Source: Treponema sp.
GTDB taxonomy: Bacteria > Spirochaetota > Spirochaetia > Treponematales > Treponemataceae
Length of the DNA: 64,000 bases
NCBI GenBank assembly: GCA_016288205.1
Contig: JAEEYO010000067.1
Span: 1-64,000 of the forward strand
Direction of reading: 5' to 3'
In this document: one piece after another, positions 43,014 through 52,706 of the stretch
Layout of the letters: each line of letters starts with the position of its first letter
Position numbering within the stretch: position 1 is the first letter of the stretch
Translations under genes and position numbers: made by a program
Notes under the pieces: generated by a model
Told to the model about the DNA's origin: nothing
What the model saw: only the letters and a program-made list of their open reading frames with translations
Databases searched by the model: none

Positions 43014-43772
43014 TTAAAGAAGTATAGCACGCAGTGCAACATCCAGAGCAATGAAAAGCTTCGCCACTCCATGATTCGCATTGTCCAAGTCTTTGACGTC
43101 GTAATCATTTTCGGAAAGGACATCCCCGGCCTCAAGGAAATCATACAGGCTCAGTCCGTAAAAATCACAGGCTGCCTGAACTCCGGCAAGCTCCATGTCA
43201 ACCGCGATGCATCCTTCTTCTTTTCGTTTCGCCACAAGTCCCCGGGTCTCTCGGTCCATGCAGTCGGTGGTCCAGACACGTCCCTTCACAAACGGAATTT
43301 TTAAATCCGTAAAAATCTCCTCCATCGCATTGCAGGTCTTTATGTCGATGAAATCCGATGAGGGCGCATAATAATACGAGGCTCCCTCGCCCCGGTAAGC
43401 CTGAGTGGGAAGAATATATTTGCCGCTCGTTTTTTCAGGATCCAATGAACCACAAGAGCCGAACATGATGAAAAATGTCGCTCCGGTAAGCCAGTGGGCT
43501 TCATAACAGCGTGCGGCGGCCATTGCGGATCCCAGTGAGCTCAGGTAAAAGCAGATTTTCTCACCCTTGTATTCCATGGCATAAATCGGAATGTTTCCAT
43601 TGCATGACTTTATCAAAGCCACCTGCTCGCATTTGCAATGAGACAAAAGATGGTCGTGAATTACTTTGGAAAAAATAATTAGGCATTTGTCCGTGACAAA
43701 CTTTTGAGGGCCATAAAAGGCTTCCGGCTTTACGACAGGTTCAGTTTCATCATCAAAAAAATCTTCCAGCAT
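43014..43772 (-). CDS. nucleoside phosphorylase (PNP/UDP family)
   Basis: A 252-residue protein of the phosphorylase superfamily 1: FIMFGSCGSLDPEKTSG is the phosphate and ribose loop, and AVDMELAGVQAAC carries the M-E-x-x nucleoside ribose contact with the following helix. It splits purine or uridine nucleosides with phosphate to free base and ribose-1-phosphate. The base preference is not clear; the N-terminus, with DDETEPVVKPEAFYGP, resembles the uridine phosphorylase-like group. Cytoplasmic salvage enzyme. Confidence 0.85.
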   Translation of the reverse strand: MLEDFFDDETEPVVKPEAFYGPQKFVTDKCLIIFSKVIHDHLLSHCKCEQVALIKSCNGNIPIYAMEYKGEKICFYLSSLGSAMAAARCYEAHWLTGATFFIMFGSCGSLDPEKTSGKYILPTQAYRGEGASYYYAPSSDFIDIKTCNAMEEIFTDLKIPFVKGRVWTTDCMDRETRGLVAKRKEEGCIAVDMELAGVQAACDFYGLSLYDFLEAGDVLSENDYDVKDLDNANHGVAKLFIALDVALRAILL

Positions 43773-43893
43773 AAACGTCTCCTAAAAAGTATTTTTTGAC
43801 TTTCCGCTTTTCCCTTTTTTAATTCTATCCAATAATTTTTTCGCTGTCAAGTTTCATTCAAGCATCATAAAATCTACGGGTCAAAAGGTTTTG

Positions 43894-44409
43894 TTAGTCT
43901 GATATAAAACTTTTCTTTTCCACGGCGGGAACTCCTGCGGCAAGGGTGTTTTCCGCAACGTCATCCAGCACTACGGCTCCAGCTCCGACTACAGCACCGT
44001 CGCCTATTTTTTCACAAAGGACCGTGCACCGCATTCCCATCCACACGCCGCTTCCAACGCTTATGCCATGATGCACGCACTCTCCCGCACGATGATCCTT
44101 TTCTCCCACTTGATGAGTCTGGCAATTAAAAGCGCACTCGGGTCCAATCTCTGTGTTCGCTCCGACTTCCACACCCGCATTTCCGATGGTATAAAAATGA
44201 CAGTTGCGTCCGATCCACACGTCGTCGTTAAAAAACAAGGGGCCTGATCCGTAGACCCTGAATCCCGAGTTCACACGCACGGATTTTTTTACGCGGACTC
44301 CCATCAGGCGAAGGACAAAACGCCTCCATGCGAAACATGACGAAGGAAGCAGGTCTGTCATGCGGTTAAATAAAAAACGTCTCAAAGTCAAAAACATTTT
44401 CCACCTCAT
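43894..44409 (-). CDS. hexapeptide-repeat acetyltransferase
   Basis: A 171-residue left-handed beta-helix protein with repeats of the type [I/V]-G-x-x-x-x: DDVWIGRNCHFYTIGNAGVE, GVWMGMRCTVLCEKIGDGA, VVGAGAVVLDDV. The insert AGECVHHGISVGSGVWMG contains the catalytic His of the maltose/galactoside/serine O-acetyltransferase group. It probably O-acetylates a sugar using acetyl-CoA. It overlaps the multi-membrane protein gene by four bases and is the last of a four-gene envelope operon. Confidence 0.88.
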   Translation of the reverse strand: MRWKMFLTLRRFLFNRMTDLLPSSCFAWRRFVLRLMGVRVKKSVRVNSGFRVYGSGPLFFNDDVWIGRNCHFYTIGNAGVEVGANTEIGPECAFNCQTHQVGEKDHRAGECVHHGISVGSGVWMGMRCTVLCEKIGDGAVVGAGAVVLDDVAENTLAAGVPAVEKKSFISD

Positions 44410-45953
44410 TTTTTAGATTTTATTTTTCTTATATAATCTGGGCGGACTTCGTGCGGATTATACCAGTTGCAAAGTGCCTCGGCAATGTCGCTCTCTTCAT
44501 GCGAAAGATACTCCTGCCATAAATCCTCACGCAAAAGCACGTAGTTCTGGTCAATTCCTCGGATTAAATCTTTCGCTGTCTCAGGCATCGCATTGCAGGA
44601 CTCAAGCACATCCCTGATTCGTCTCTCGCTCACACCATAGGCAAGCCGCCACAATTTTTCCTTTGCCACATCAAAGTTCGGAAGCCAGTTCAGGCAATCC
44701 TTCAAATCCTTTTCGTAAGTGTAGACGTGATTCAATCCCAGGTGTGCGATTAAAAGAGAGTCTTTTTCCAAATCAATGTCTCTCACAACTTTTTTGTAAT
44801 ACAAATACGGCGGGTCAGTTTTAGGGTCGTAAAAGCGGAGAGTAAAAAATGTCGCAATCACTGAGAGAAAATTTAACACGCAGAGTACCGCGGGAAAAAT
44901 CTTTTTTGAAAGCTTTACGTCAGCCGGCAAAATCGAGCTGAAAAAATAAAGGAGCAGGGGAATGCCCAGAGGAACGGCGGTCATCCATAGACGCAGGCCC
45001 ATGTCGCTTTCCAGATTCCAAAACGGAAAATAAATTGCGGGAACCAAAAGCAAAAGATGACGCTTGGGACCTTTCAGAATCAGGACGCAGATTGCCGCCA
45101 AATATAAAAGAGGCGCGTAGACCGACATTTCGACAGTGCCCAAACCGAGCGCGTTTTGCATGGATTTGTGGGAAAGGGCCGGAAGACTGGGTAGGGCAAA
45201 TGCGTTTGCAAAGCGTGGACTGTGCAGGCGGAAAAATTTGAACGCAAAAAATCCGCCGGCTAAAAAAATCAAAATGCCGCAGAGCCAGACGATGAGATTT
45301 AATGTGCGGTACTTTTTCAGGATGCGGAAAAAAATCGGAAGCAGGACGACAAAGCTCAGGACGAAGGAAAACACAAGGGTGAGCTTATGGCTCAGGGCGG
45401 AAAAGACGAAAAGACACAGGGTGAGTGCGCATAAAAATATTTTTGACGCGGGCTTGCAATTTTTTTCAGGAAGGATTTTTGAAAGTTCTGAAAGACTTGC
45501 CGCATATAAAATCAAAAAGAGAATGCCGGTCTGATTGTTGATGTAATTTATTCCCATGAGCGAAATCGTGGGGGAGGCGGAGGCAAGAAAAAATCCGAAG
45601 AGGGACAGGATGATTTTTCCGGTGAGCGAATAGAGCAGTAAAAAAATCGCGAGGGAAATGCCTGCCGAAGAAAGTGCCGACCAAACTTTTACACCCACAA
45701 TCGGATTTCGGAAAATGAATGAACATGCGCCGCACAAAAAATATCCGCACTGAAAGCTGGGATTTTCCAGATGGCCTGTTTCCAAGAGGGACTTTGCCTG
45801 TAGCGCATAAAAATATCCGTCAAGTCCGTTGGGCTCAGGGGACTTTTGCAACATGAAAAAACGGACTCCCGTAACGAGAGCGAAGGAAATGAGCAGGGTG
45901 AAAAATAAAACGACGCGTCTTGATTTTTTTAAACTGCATTTTCTTTCCATCAT
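44406..45953 (-). CDS. multi-membrane GT-C-like glycosyltransferase (putative)
   Basis: A 515-residue protein with about eleven hydrophobic segments. The first periplasmic loop has EPNGLDGYFYALQAKSLLETG, an Asp-containing motif placed like the catalytic loop of GT-C enzymes such as PMT/ArnT (GT39). The C-terminal 110 residues are soluble. GT-C enzymes take a sugar from a polyprenyl-phosphate donor and act on the outer face of the inner membrane. Similarity is by topology and motif, not a firm family. It is coupled by four-base overlaps to VanW upstream and the acetyltransferase downstream. Confidence 0.6.
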   Translation of the reverse strand: MMERKCSLKKSRRVVLFFTLLISFALVTGVRFFMLQKSPEPNGLDGYFYALQAKSLLETGHLENPSFQCGYFLCGACSFIFRNPIVGVKVWSALSSAGISLAIFLLLYSLTGKIILSLFGFFLASASPTISLMGINYINNQTGILFLILYAASLSELSKILPEKNCKPASKIFLCALTLCLFVFSALSHKLTLVFSFVLSFVVLLPIFFRILKKYRTLNLIVWLCGILIFLAGGFFAFKFFRLHSPRFANAFALPSLPALSHKSMQNALGLGTVEMSVYAPLLYLAAICVLILKGPKRHLLLLVPAIYFPFWNLESDMGLRLWMTAVPLGIPLLLYFFSSILPADVKLSKKIFPAVLCVLNFLSVIATFFTLRFYDPKTDPPYLYYKKVVRDIDLEKDSLLIAHLGLNHVYTYEKDLKDCLNWLPNFDVAKEKLWRLAYGVSERRIRDVLESCNAMPETAKDLIRGIDQNYVLLREDLWQEYLSHEESDIAEALCNWYNPHEVRPDYIRKIKSKK

Positions 45954-46858
45954 TTTTTCTCCTCATCTGCCCTGGATTCCAAAAGAGGCTCGTACATCAT
46001 AAGCGCATGGTTTTCCGTCACATATTCATCGCTCAAAAGTCTGCGTCCGGCCTCAGGACTCTCCTCCACAAAATGCTTTCTCCAGATTGTGTTGTGCCTC
46101 ACGTAAACGCCACCCATCTCAGAGCTTATCCAGTGCTCCTTTTGATATACCTCATAAAAATCTCTCACGGGATTTTTTGTCCGCCACTCACCGTGCAAAA
46201 CACCGCCGTCAATCCAAATCAGAATGGCATAATCCGAGGAAGTGTCATTTCGGATCATCAGGTCGCGATAATTGTAAACGCAGGTCGCACCGCTTCCGAA
46301 AGGCTGTGTCCGGTTGGAGTCGGGAAAAACATCGTAGCTGTGACGGAATCGCTCAATCACGGAAAGAGGCGTGTGAAGTGTGAGCCAGTACAAGAGGTTT
46401 GAGAGGGCGCAAAGTCCACCACCGATTGCGGCGACAGGTTTTCCGTTTACGAGCATCATGCCGTTTTGGTATCCTTTTTTTTGCGTGGGATTTCCAATCA
46501 GCTTCCAGTAAGAAAAGATTTTCCCCGGGGGCAAGACAAGGCCGGAGATTTTTTTTAATGCGACGGAGACATTGTTCACTTTTCCATCTTGCAAGGCCGT
46601 ATCCGTTTCCGAAAGATTCCTGTAAAGGGGGCTTGAATGACTTGCGGCTACAAAAGGAAACTGCTCGCGGATTTTTGACTCGTCGAGGGAATTTTTTCCA
46701 AGGGAAGCAAAGAGACTGCGGTACCGGACCCACACGCAATGCCGGATGAAGCAATAAAATTTTTCGCCCAGCTTTACGCGGAGAACCGACCTGTGTTTCT
46801 GAGGAACAAAGCGGTACACCTTATTACGGACCGTCCCAGTAACGCCAGTCAGAGACAT
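45950..46858 (-). CDS. VanW family protein
   Basis: A 302-residue protein with a VanW-type core: PPGKIFSYWKLIGNPTQKKG, GGGLCALSNLLYWLTLHTPL and RFRHSYDVFPDS..QPFGSG. VanW was first seen in vancomycin-resistance clusters, but its role is unknown; related YoaR-like proteins bind or act on the cell wall. No clear signal peptide is present. The gene overlaps the lipoprotein gene upstream by 35 bases and the multi-membrane gene downstream by four, so all are translated as a unit. Confidence 0.88.
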   Translation of the reverse strand: MSLTGVTGTVRNKVYRFVPQKHRSVLRVKLGEKFYCFIRHCVWVRYRSLFASLGKNSLDESKIREQFPFVAASHSSPLYRNLSETDTALQDGKVNNVSVALKKISGLVLPPGKIFSYWKLIGNPTQKKGYQNGMMLVNGKPVAAIGGGLCALSNLLYWLTLHTPLSVIERFRHSYDVFPDSNRTQPFGSGATCVYNYRDLMIRNDTSSDYAILIWIDGGVLHGEWRTKNPVRDFYEVYQKEHWISSEMGGVYVRHNTIWRKHFVEESPEAGRRLLSDEYVTENHALMMYEPLLESRADEEKK

Positions 46859-48116
46859 CTTTTCCAGAAAGGACTTTGTATTTTGTTCCGTTCAGGTAGA
46901 TTGTGTTGCCTTCAATTTTTGCGATGATCGCAGTGGTTGTCTCGACATAAGCGATGGATTCTGTTTTCAAGATGCGGTGGTTGCCAAGAGTATACTTTGT
47001 CCTCGTGTAGCTGCTCCATTTCCAGCCCAGAAGCGCGTATTTTGTTTTGGGGAATTCCTCGAAATCCTTGAAGAATTTTTTCTCTTCCTTGTTCAGGTAC
47101 ATATCGGCATACTGTGATTTTTCTATCTCAGCATATAAAGCGGACTGAGAGTCACCGACCTCGACCAGATCAGAGGAACCGGGACGGAATAAATATTCGT
47201 CGTTGCCATCCTCGTCCTTGCCATAATCGAGTATGGTCTTAAAATCATTCGGATCATCACCGACCAGATAAATTACGTCGCTGCCCCTGAACAAATCGCG
47301 GAACTGTTTTCTGAACGACTCATCGCTCTTTTCCGAAAGCATCTGTTTTGAGTTTTCTTCCTGCAGGGATTTCAGCTCCGTTATATTGGTGAAAGGAATC
47401 ACCTTGCCCTTGTACAAAAGCCGGATGTCGTCCAAACATGTGTCGTCGTATTTTTCGCCCTTGTAAATGTCGTTGATCTTTATCGTGATTGTCTGCGCGG
47501 TCTGTGGAAGCTCAAATTTAATCGGCTGCCAGTCTGGGATTCCGTCCTCAAGAAAATACACTTTCTGCTGGAAGTGATTTTTGGTCTCAACGTTGTACTG
47601 TGACTTTTCGCTGTCCCAATCCTTGACTTCCATCTTGGTCGCGGTCTGGGTGAGGGTGATTGATTTTACGCGGTTGTTCTTTTCGTAATAATCCTTGGAG
47701 GCAAATCCGTTCACAATCTGGATTTCATCAAAACTCACCGGCTCCGCAAATTCCACGGTAAGCGACTCGCCGATTCCAGAACCATTCTCATCAGCCTCGC
47801 ACCAAGTGCTGTCAAAATCTCCGTCCAAAATATTGATCGGGGGATAGAGATAGCGACCCTCAAACTGAGCCTCAACCAACTCGCTTGTGGCCACCACGGA
47901 TTTTACCGGGGCATAATCGGTCTGTGCCATGAACCACTCCCCATAATCAGGCTCGGATTCCTCTTCGGAGGTCACATCCGGCTGAGCGGCGGTTTCAGCC
48001 TCCGTTTTTTTTCCCGCTCCTTTTCCAGTCTTATCTTTTTCACGGCAGGAAACGAGCAGGGCAAGCGCGCCCATAATTGCAAGAACCGCAGTTTTCGTAT
48101 TTTTCATCACTTTCAC
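46824..48116 (-). CDS. lipoprotein with NADase-type/discoidin-like glycan-binding domain
   Basis: The GTG at 48116 is seven bases after AGGGG and leads into a lipoprotein signal (ALALLVSC); an ATG nine bases on is the alternative start. The mature protein, about 430 residues, has a charged linker and then a beta-sandwich: INILDGDFDSTWCEADENGSGIGE and VEFAEPVSFDEIQIVNG match the NADase-type glycan-binding domain (discoidin-like). The DDTCLDDIRLLYKGK end of the domain follows, then an unassigned C-terminal half with a repetitive YIVxTTTAI segment. It probably binds sugars at the cell surface and works with the VanW/GT-C-like operon behind it. Confidence 0.75.
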   Translation of the reverse strand: MKVMKNTKTAVLAIMGALALLVSCREKDKTGKGAGKKTEAETAAQPDVTSEEESEPDYGEWFMAQTDYAPVKSVVATSELVEAQFEGRYLYPPINILDGDFDSTWCEADENGSGIGESLTVEFAEPVSFDEIQIVNGFASKDYYEKNNRVKSITLTQTATKMEVKDWDSEKSQYNVETKNHFQQKVYFLEDGIPDWQPIKFELPQTAQTITIKINDIYKGEKYDDTCLDDIRLLYKGKVIPFTNITELKSLQEENSKQMLSEKSDESFRKQFRDLFRGSDVIYLVGDDPNDFKTILDYGKDEDGNDEYLFRPGSSDLVEVGDSQSALYAEIEKSQYADMYLNKEEKKFFKDFEEFPKTKYALLGWKWSSYTRTKYTLGNHRILKTESIAYVETTTAIIAKIEGNTIYLNGTKYKVLSGKDVSDWRYWDGP

Positions 48117-48299
48117 AATCATTCCCCTACAGATAGTTTTCCATATTATATTGTAAAGACTTAAACATTTCAATACCAGGCCGCGGCTGAAAAAATCCAA
48201 AAAACTTTCCATTTTTTTCAATTCAACCTTGTCGGCAAAACAAACGCGTGTTAAAATGATATATGGGTGCATTTGCATCCTAGAGTGAGGTTATCTTTT

Positions 48300-50186
48300 A
48301 TGGAATACAATTATGGAAATCGTGCCGCATTTAATAAAAAGGCCTATGCAGCGTTGCTTTACTGCTATCTTTTTCCTGTCCTTGTCTTCGGGCCTGTCGC
48401 ATTGTTCACCGAAGCCGTAAACGTGAAGGAATATCTTTCGCTTGCCTTTGATCCGCTTCTTTTTCCGACGGTCATCGGCTCCTTAATCGCAATTCCGACT
48501 CTTTCATACTATCTTTACAGGCAAAAACTGAAGGCCTACGACGGATCAAAAAAAGCCGTGGAATCCACAAACAGATTTTTCAAGCTTTGGTACATTGTCA
48601 ACATCGCGCTGGTAATGATCGCATACATATCCCTTGCTTTCATCGTAATCATGCGTGCGAACGCCAAGGGACTGAGCTTGCATGCATTTGAGTCAAACTG
48701 GAAGAGCTATTACTCTTGGTTTTCACTGCTTATGGGTGTGTCATTTACCTTTGCGCTTTTTGGTTTTGTAATGCTCCTTGCAATCTGTGAACAATCCCTG
48801 TGTTGGCTTCCGCATTACAAGGAAGTGCAGATTATGGGATTCATTCCAAGATGTCTTACCGTTATGTGTTTTGCCATAATCTCCATCGTTTTTATAATAG
48901 AGCACGTAGTTTCTGTTCCCGGAAACCTTCTTCAAGGAACGCATTATCTTCTGCTGAAAAAAATCATGCCGATGGCAATAGCATTTGCGGTTGTGAACCT
49001 CATAAACATTTTCTTTACGACAAAGGCTATCAATGACGGAATCAATGCCGTTCAGGAGCATACGTCGGAGCTTTCAAAAAAGAATTATCATCTGCCTGCC
49101 CTCAAGGTGGAGTGCCGGTGTGAGATTGGAAGCCTCGTCAACAACATCAATCAGTTCCGCGAGGCAATGAAATCCCTTCTGAGCAACATGAACGCGTCCG
49201 CACAGGATTCCGTAACAACGGCAGGTCTTCTCAAGGACAATCTTACTCTGGCAAATTCCAATGTCGGCGACATAGAAAAGAACATTGATCTGGTTGTGGA
49301 TGAGATGAGAAATCAGGCGGCCGGTGTGGATGAGTCGAACGCTTCGGTCAATCAGATTGTGGCAAGGATCCGCGAGCTTAACGACAGCATTGAAAATCAG
49401 TCTGCGTCGGTCAACCAGTCTTCCGCCTCTGTTGATGAGATGGTCGCGAACATCAACTCCGTCACACATATTCTGGAAAAGAACAACGAGGCCGTAAATC
49501 AGCTTGGAGCGGCATCTGATGAGGGCCGTGGCCGTGTCCAGCATGCGGCGAATATTTCAAAGGATGTCCTTGCACAGTCAGCCGGATTGATGGAGGCAAG
49601 CAAAATCATTCAGACAATAGCGAGCCAGACGAACCTTCTCGCCATGAACGCCGCAATTGAGTCCGCACACGCAGGAGAGGCTGGACGTGGATTTGCCGTT
49701 GTTGCCGATGAAATCCGAAAGCTGGCCGAGCAGTCCAACAAGCAGGGTAAGGCAATCAACTCCAACCTGAAAACGCTTTCCGAGGCTATCGGACAGATTA
49801 ACATGAGCATTGCGGGAGTCCAGCAGCAGTTCGACGTCATCTACAATCTTGCGCAGACTGTGCGGGAGCAGGAGCTTGTGGTTAAAAACGCGATGGACGA
49901 GCAGAACGAAGGAAACAAGCAGGTCCTTGAGGCAATGAAGAGCATCAGCAATTCCACGATTACGGTAAAGGACAACTCGGCGGAAATGCTTGAGGGCGCG
50001 GATCAGGTCGTTAAGGAAATGAAGGTTCTTTCGGATGTCTCAAGGCGCATTACGGAAAGCATGCAGTCCATGACAAGAAGCATTTCATCCATTACTGATT
50101 CGGTAAAGAAAGTGCAGTTGAGCTCAGACCAGAACCAGCACGACACAATGGAGCTTGCGGCCCAGCTCGGCACGTTCAAGCTTTAG
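48300..50186 (+). CDS. methyl-accepting chemotaxis protein
   Basis: The ATG at 48300 has GAGG upstream; an in-frame start at 48267 would lack one. The 628-residue receptor has an N-terminal membrane part with about six hydrophobic segments and only short loops, so it lacks a large periplasmic sensor. A HAMP-like stretch and a long helical signalling domain follow. The tip motif is [20 protein letters not shown], then [18 protein letters not shown], which binds CheA/CheW. It may sense a membrane-related or intracellular cue. Clear family; ligand unknown. Confidence 0.93.
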   Translation: MEYNYGNRAAFNKKAYAALLYCYLFPVLVFGPVALFTEAVNVKEYLSLAFDPLLFPTVIGSLIAIPTLSYYLYRQKLKAYDGSKKAVESTNRFFKLWYIVNIALVMIAYISLAFIVIMRANAKGLSLHAFESNWKSYYSWFSLLMGVSFTFALFGFVMLLAICEQSLCWLPHYKEVQIMGFIPRCLTVMCFAIISIVFIIEHVVSVPGNLLQGTHYLLLKKIMPMAIAFAVVNLINIFFTTKAINDGINAVQEHTSELSKKNYHLPALKVECRCEIGSLVNNINQFREAMKSLLSNMNASAQDSVTTAGLLKDNLTLANSNVGDIEKNIDLVVDEMRNQAAGVDESNASVNQIVARIRELNDSIENQSASVNQSSASVDEMVANINSVTHILEKNNEAVNQLGAASDEGRGRVQHAANISKDVLAQSAGLMEASKIIQTIASQTNLLAMNAAIESAHAGEAGRGFAVVADEIRKLAEQSNKQGKAINSNLKTLSEAIGQINMSIAGVQQQFDVIYNLAQTVREQELVVKNAMDEQNEGNKQVLEAMKSISNSTITVKDNSAEMLEGADQVVKEMKVLSDVSRRITESMQSMTRSISSITDSVKKVQLSSDQNQHDTMELAAQLGTFKL

Positions 50187-50212
50187 TATCAGACAAACGA
50201 AAAAAATCAGTT

Positions 50213-50240
50213 GGGGGGTCCGTCGGAGCCCTCATTTTTT
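50213..50240 (+). terminator. terminator after the chemoreceptor gene
   Basis: A GGGGTCC arm pairs with GGAGCCC around a three-base loop, followed by six T. It overlaps the last bases of the convergent regulator gene. Confidence 0.55.
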
Positions 50241-50900
50241 ATAGAGCACTCTTGGCCGTCCGCCGGTCTCATAACTTATGCTCTGTTCCGCCTTTCCGCT
50301 TTCAACCAGATAAGCCATGTAATGTCTGACGGTTACATTCGAAAGTCCCACGCTTTCGGAAATGTCGTCCACCGTGGTCCATTGCTTATGCTCATCCAAA
50401 AATGAAAGAATCAGGTCCAGAGTTTTTTCCTGTATTCCTTTCGGGAGTCCCTTTTGCGAAACGGGCTTTGTGTTCGTGATGATGCAGTCCACACGGCTCT
50501 GATCCAAGACTACGGCATCTTTCAGTACGGAGACTTTGGCTACAAATTTTTCAAGCGCAACCTGAAAACGCTCATAGGCAAAGGGTTTTATCAGATAGTC
50601 AATTACGCCAAGGTGCATGGTGTTTTCCAATGTGGAGGGATCGTTCGCCGCCGTCACCATAATCACTTCGGTGCTGAATTTTCGCTCGCGGATTTTTTTC
50701 AGTGTCTCAACTCCGTCCATGACCGGCATGTAAACGTCCATAATCACAAGGTCGGTTTTGTTGTTCTCAAGAAATTCCAGCGCGTCCTGCCCAGTCCTGC
50801 ATGAGCCGCACACAGAAAAACTCTTGTTCTTGCGGACATACTCCTCGTTAATCATCGCGACCATCGGATCATCTTCAACAATCAAAACATTGTAAGCCAT
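50232..50900 (-). CDS. CitB/DcuR-family response regulator
   Basis: A 222-residue regulator: receiver domain with acidic pocket E9-D10-D11, phospho-acceptor Asp55 in VIMDVYMPVMDG, Thr in VTAAND and Lys in LIKPF. The DNA-binding part (residues about 160-222, TTVDDISESVGLSNVTVRHYM) is the DpiA/DcuR-type helix-turn-helix. It is phosphorylated by the adjacent kinase and controls uptake or use of citrate or C4-dicarboxylates in characterised relatives. No such transporter lies in the window. It is 13 bases downstream of the kinase gene. Confidence 0.92.
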   Translation of the reverse strand: MAYNVLIVEDDPMVAMINEEYVRKNKSFSVCGSCRTGQDALEFLENNKTDLVIMDVYMPVMDGVETLKKIRERKFSTEVIMVTAANDPSTLENTMHLGVIDYLIKPFAYERFQVALEKFVAKVSVLKDAVVLDQSRVDCIITNTKPVSQKGLPKGIQEKTLDLILSFLDEHKQWTTVDDISESVGLSNVTVRHYMAYLVESGKAEQSISYETGGRPRVLYKK

Positions 50901-50913
50901 ACGCGCCCCTTAA

Positions 50914-52533
50914 TCAACTCTGTTTGAAGTTTACCATAAAACACGTTCCGTTTCCAGCCTGAGACTCAAAGGAAATCTTTCCGCCCAAACTTTCCACCAG
51001 ATTTTTTGTGTGATAGAGTCCCACGCCGCGTCCCGTTCCCTTTGTGGAAAAACCGTTCTCAAAAATCTTGTCGCGAAGTTCCTTGGGGATTCCGCACCCA
51101 CGGTCCTTTACCGTAATCAAAAGCTCGCCGGGTTTTGTGAACGCACCGAAAATCAGCTCGCGGGATGAGGATCCGGTGACAGATTCCAATGACGCTTTTT
51201 GATTCATCGCATCAAGGGCGTTGTCAATCAAGTTTCCGACAATCGTGACAAGGGCCTCTGACGGAAGCTGTATGTCCGCGCTGCTGAAATGCAGTCCTTC
51301 TTTCAAAACAAATTTTACGTTGCACTCCGATGCCCTCGCAATCTTACCGATGAGCAGGGCCGCGAAAGAAGGATTGTCCACCAGACGTATGACCTGGCTC
51401 AATGTTTCGCGCTGGATTATCGAAATGTTTTCTATATATGAAACGGCCTTGTCATAAGCACCGATCTGAATCAGTCCGAGAATTACGTGCAGCTTGTTCG
51501 TAAAGTCGTGGTTGTTCGCACGCATTGAGTCCACGAGATATTTTGTACCCGCAAGGTCTTCCATGAGCTTTGTGTATTCCGTCCGGTCGTGGAGGATTGC
51601 CACGGCTCCGTCAATGTGTCCGTCCTTTTTCACGGGGATGCAGTCAATCAGAAGCTCGGTTCCCGACTCAGTTTTTTCCCTCACGCCAAAAATGCTCTCT
51701 CCGTTTTTCAAAATCCGTGCGAGGAATTTTTCTGCGAAGATTTTTTTCTTCATGTCCGCCTGTGATTTTTCATCATCCCCAAGGATTTTCTCGGCGACGG
51801 TATTTACAAATTGCACCTGGTTTTCACTGTCCACCGAAAGAACTCCGTCGTGGATTGACTCCAAAATATTGTCGCGGATTGTGAACATGGATGAAAAAGT
51901 CTCGGGTTCATATCCCAAAAGTTTTTGTTTCAGCCGGTGTGAAATCGTCCTTGAGATTGCTATCTCTATCAGGATTGCGGCGATGGTCACAATTATAAAA
52001 AGCATGACGGTCTTTACCATTGCCGAATGTATGGAGGTTTTCAGGATGATTGTCATTATGAAACCGCAGTAGTCTCCGTTGTCGTCGTAAATGGCGGAAT
52101 ATGTTCTTCGCTGTGGTCCTGAAGGTCCGTTTTCGTCTACAATGTGCAGGTCTTTCTGCGCAACTTCCAAATGCGGGTTCGTGCCTCCGTAGATGGTCCC
52201 GATCAGATTATTGTTCGTGTGGTAGAGACGGAAGTTGCTTGAGTTCACTATGGAAATTACGTCCACGTCTGGAAGCTCCTCGCACACTGAGTTAAAGTAT
52301 TTTCGGAATTCATCCTGCGGAAGATTTTTCGTAAAACTGTAGAGGCGGGAAATCAGGTCGGCGGTGTTCAGGAGATTCTGATCCATCGCCTGTGTGTTCG
52401 CGTTGATGTTGATGCACGCGCCTCCCACGCTCAGAAGAATTGTGATGACCACAATCAAAATCAAATGGGTTCGCTGCATTTCTTTTCTAATAGAATTCAG
52501 CGGCGCTTTTTTTTGTTCCTTATTCTTTCTCAC
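50914..52533 (-). CDS. CitA/DcuS-family sensor histidine kinase
   Basis: A 539-residue membrane kinase: membrane helix about 20-40, periplasmic PAS-like sensor (about 45-170), second helix (about 175-195), cytoplasmic PAS (about 215-325), dimerisation His342 in NNHDFTNKLHVILGL, and HATPase with NLIDNALDAM and DRGCGIPKELRDKIFENGFSTKG. Residues VDSMRANNHDF match the CitA/DcuS class. The periplasmic domain lacks a readable carboxylate-binding signature by eye. It controls the regulator next to it. A start at ATG 52533 is not tested further. Confidence 0.92.
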   Translation of the reverse strand: MRKNKEQKKAPLNSIRKEMQRTHLILIVVITILLSVGGACININANTQAMDQNLLNTADLISRLYSFTKNLPQDEFRKYFNSVCEELPDVDVISIVNSSNFRLYHTNNNLIGTIYGGTNPHLEVAQKDLHIVDENGPSGPQRRTYSAIYDDNGDYCGFIMTIILKTSIHSAMVKTVMLFIIVTIAAILIEIAISRTISHRLKQKLLGYEPETFSSMFTIRDNILESIHDGVLSVDSENQVQFVNTVAEKILGDDEKSQADMKKKIFAEKFLARILKNGESIFGVREKTESGTELLIDCIPVKKDGHIDGAVAILHDRTEYTKLMEDLAGTKYLVDSMRANNHDFTNKLHVILGLIQIGAYDKAVSYIENISIIQRETLSQVIRLVDNPSFAALLIGKIARASECNVKFVLKEGLHFSSADIQLPSEALVTIVGNLIDNALDAMNQKASLESVTGSSSRELIFGAFTKPGELLITVKDRGCGIPKELRDKIFENGFSTKGTGRGVGLYHTKNLVESLGGKISFESQAGNGTCFMVNFKQS

Positions 52534-52706
52534 GCTTTCATTATAGCAGATTTTTAAATAAGCAAAACCTTTTTTAAGTAAAAAAAATTGCGGTGACTGA
52601 AAAAATTATTTTTTATCTTTCTTAAAATTGCAATCCATTTTTCAAGTTGATATGATTGAGTCATAAAAAAAAGGGACGGAGCAAAGGTCCCACGGAGGAA
52701 AAAATA

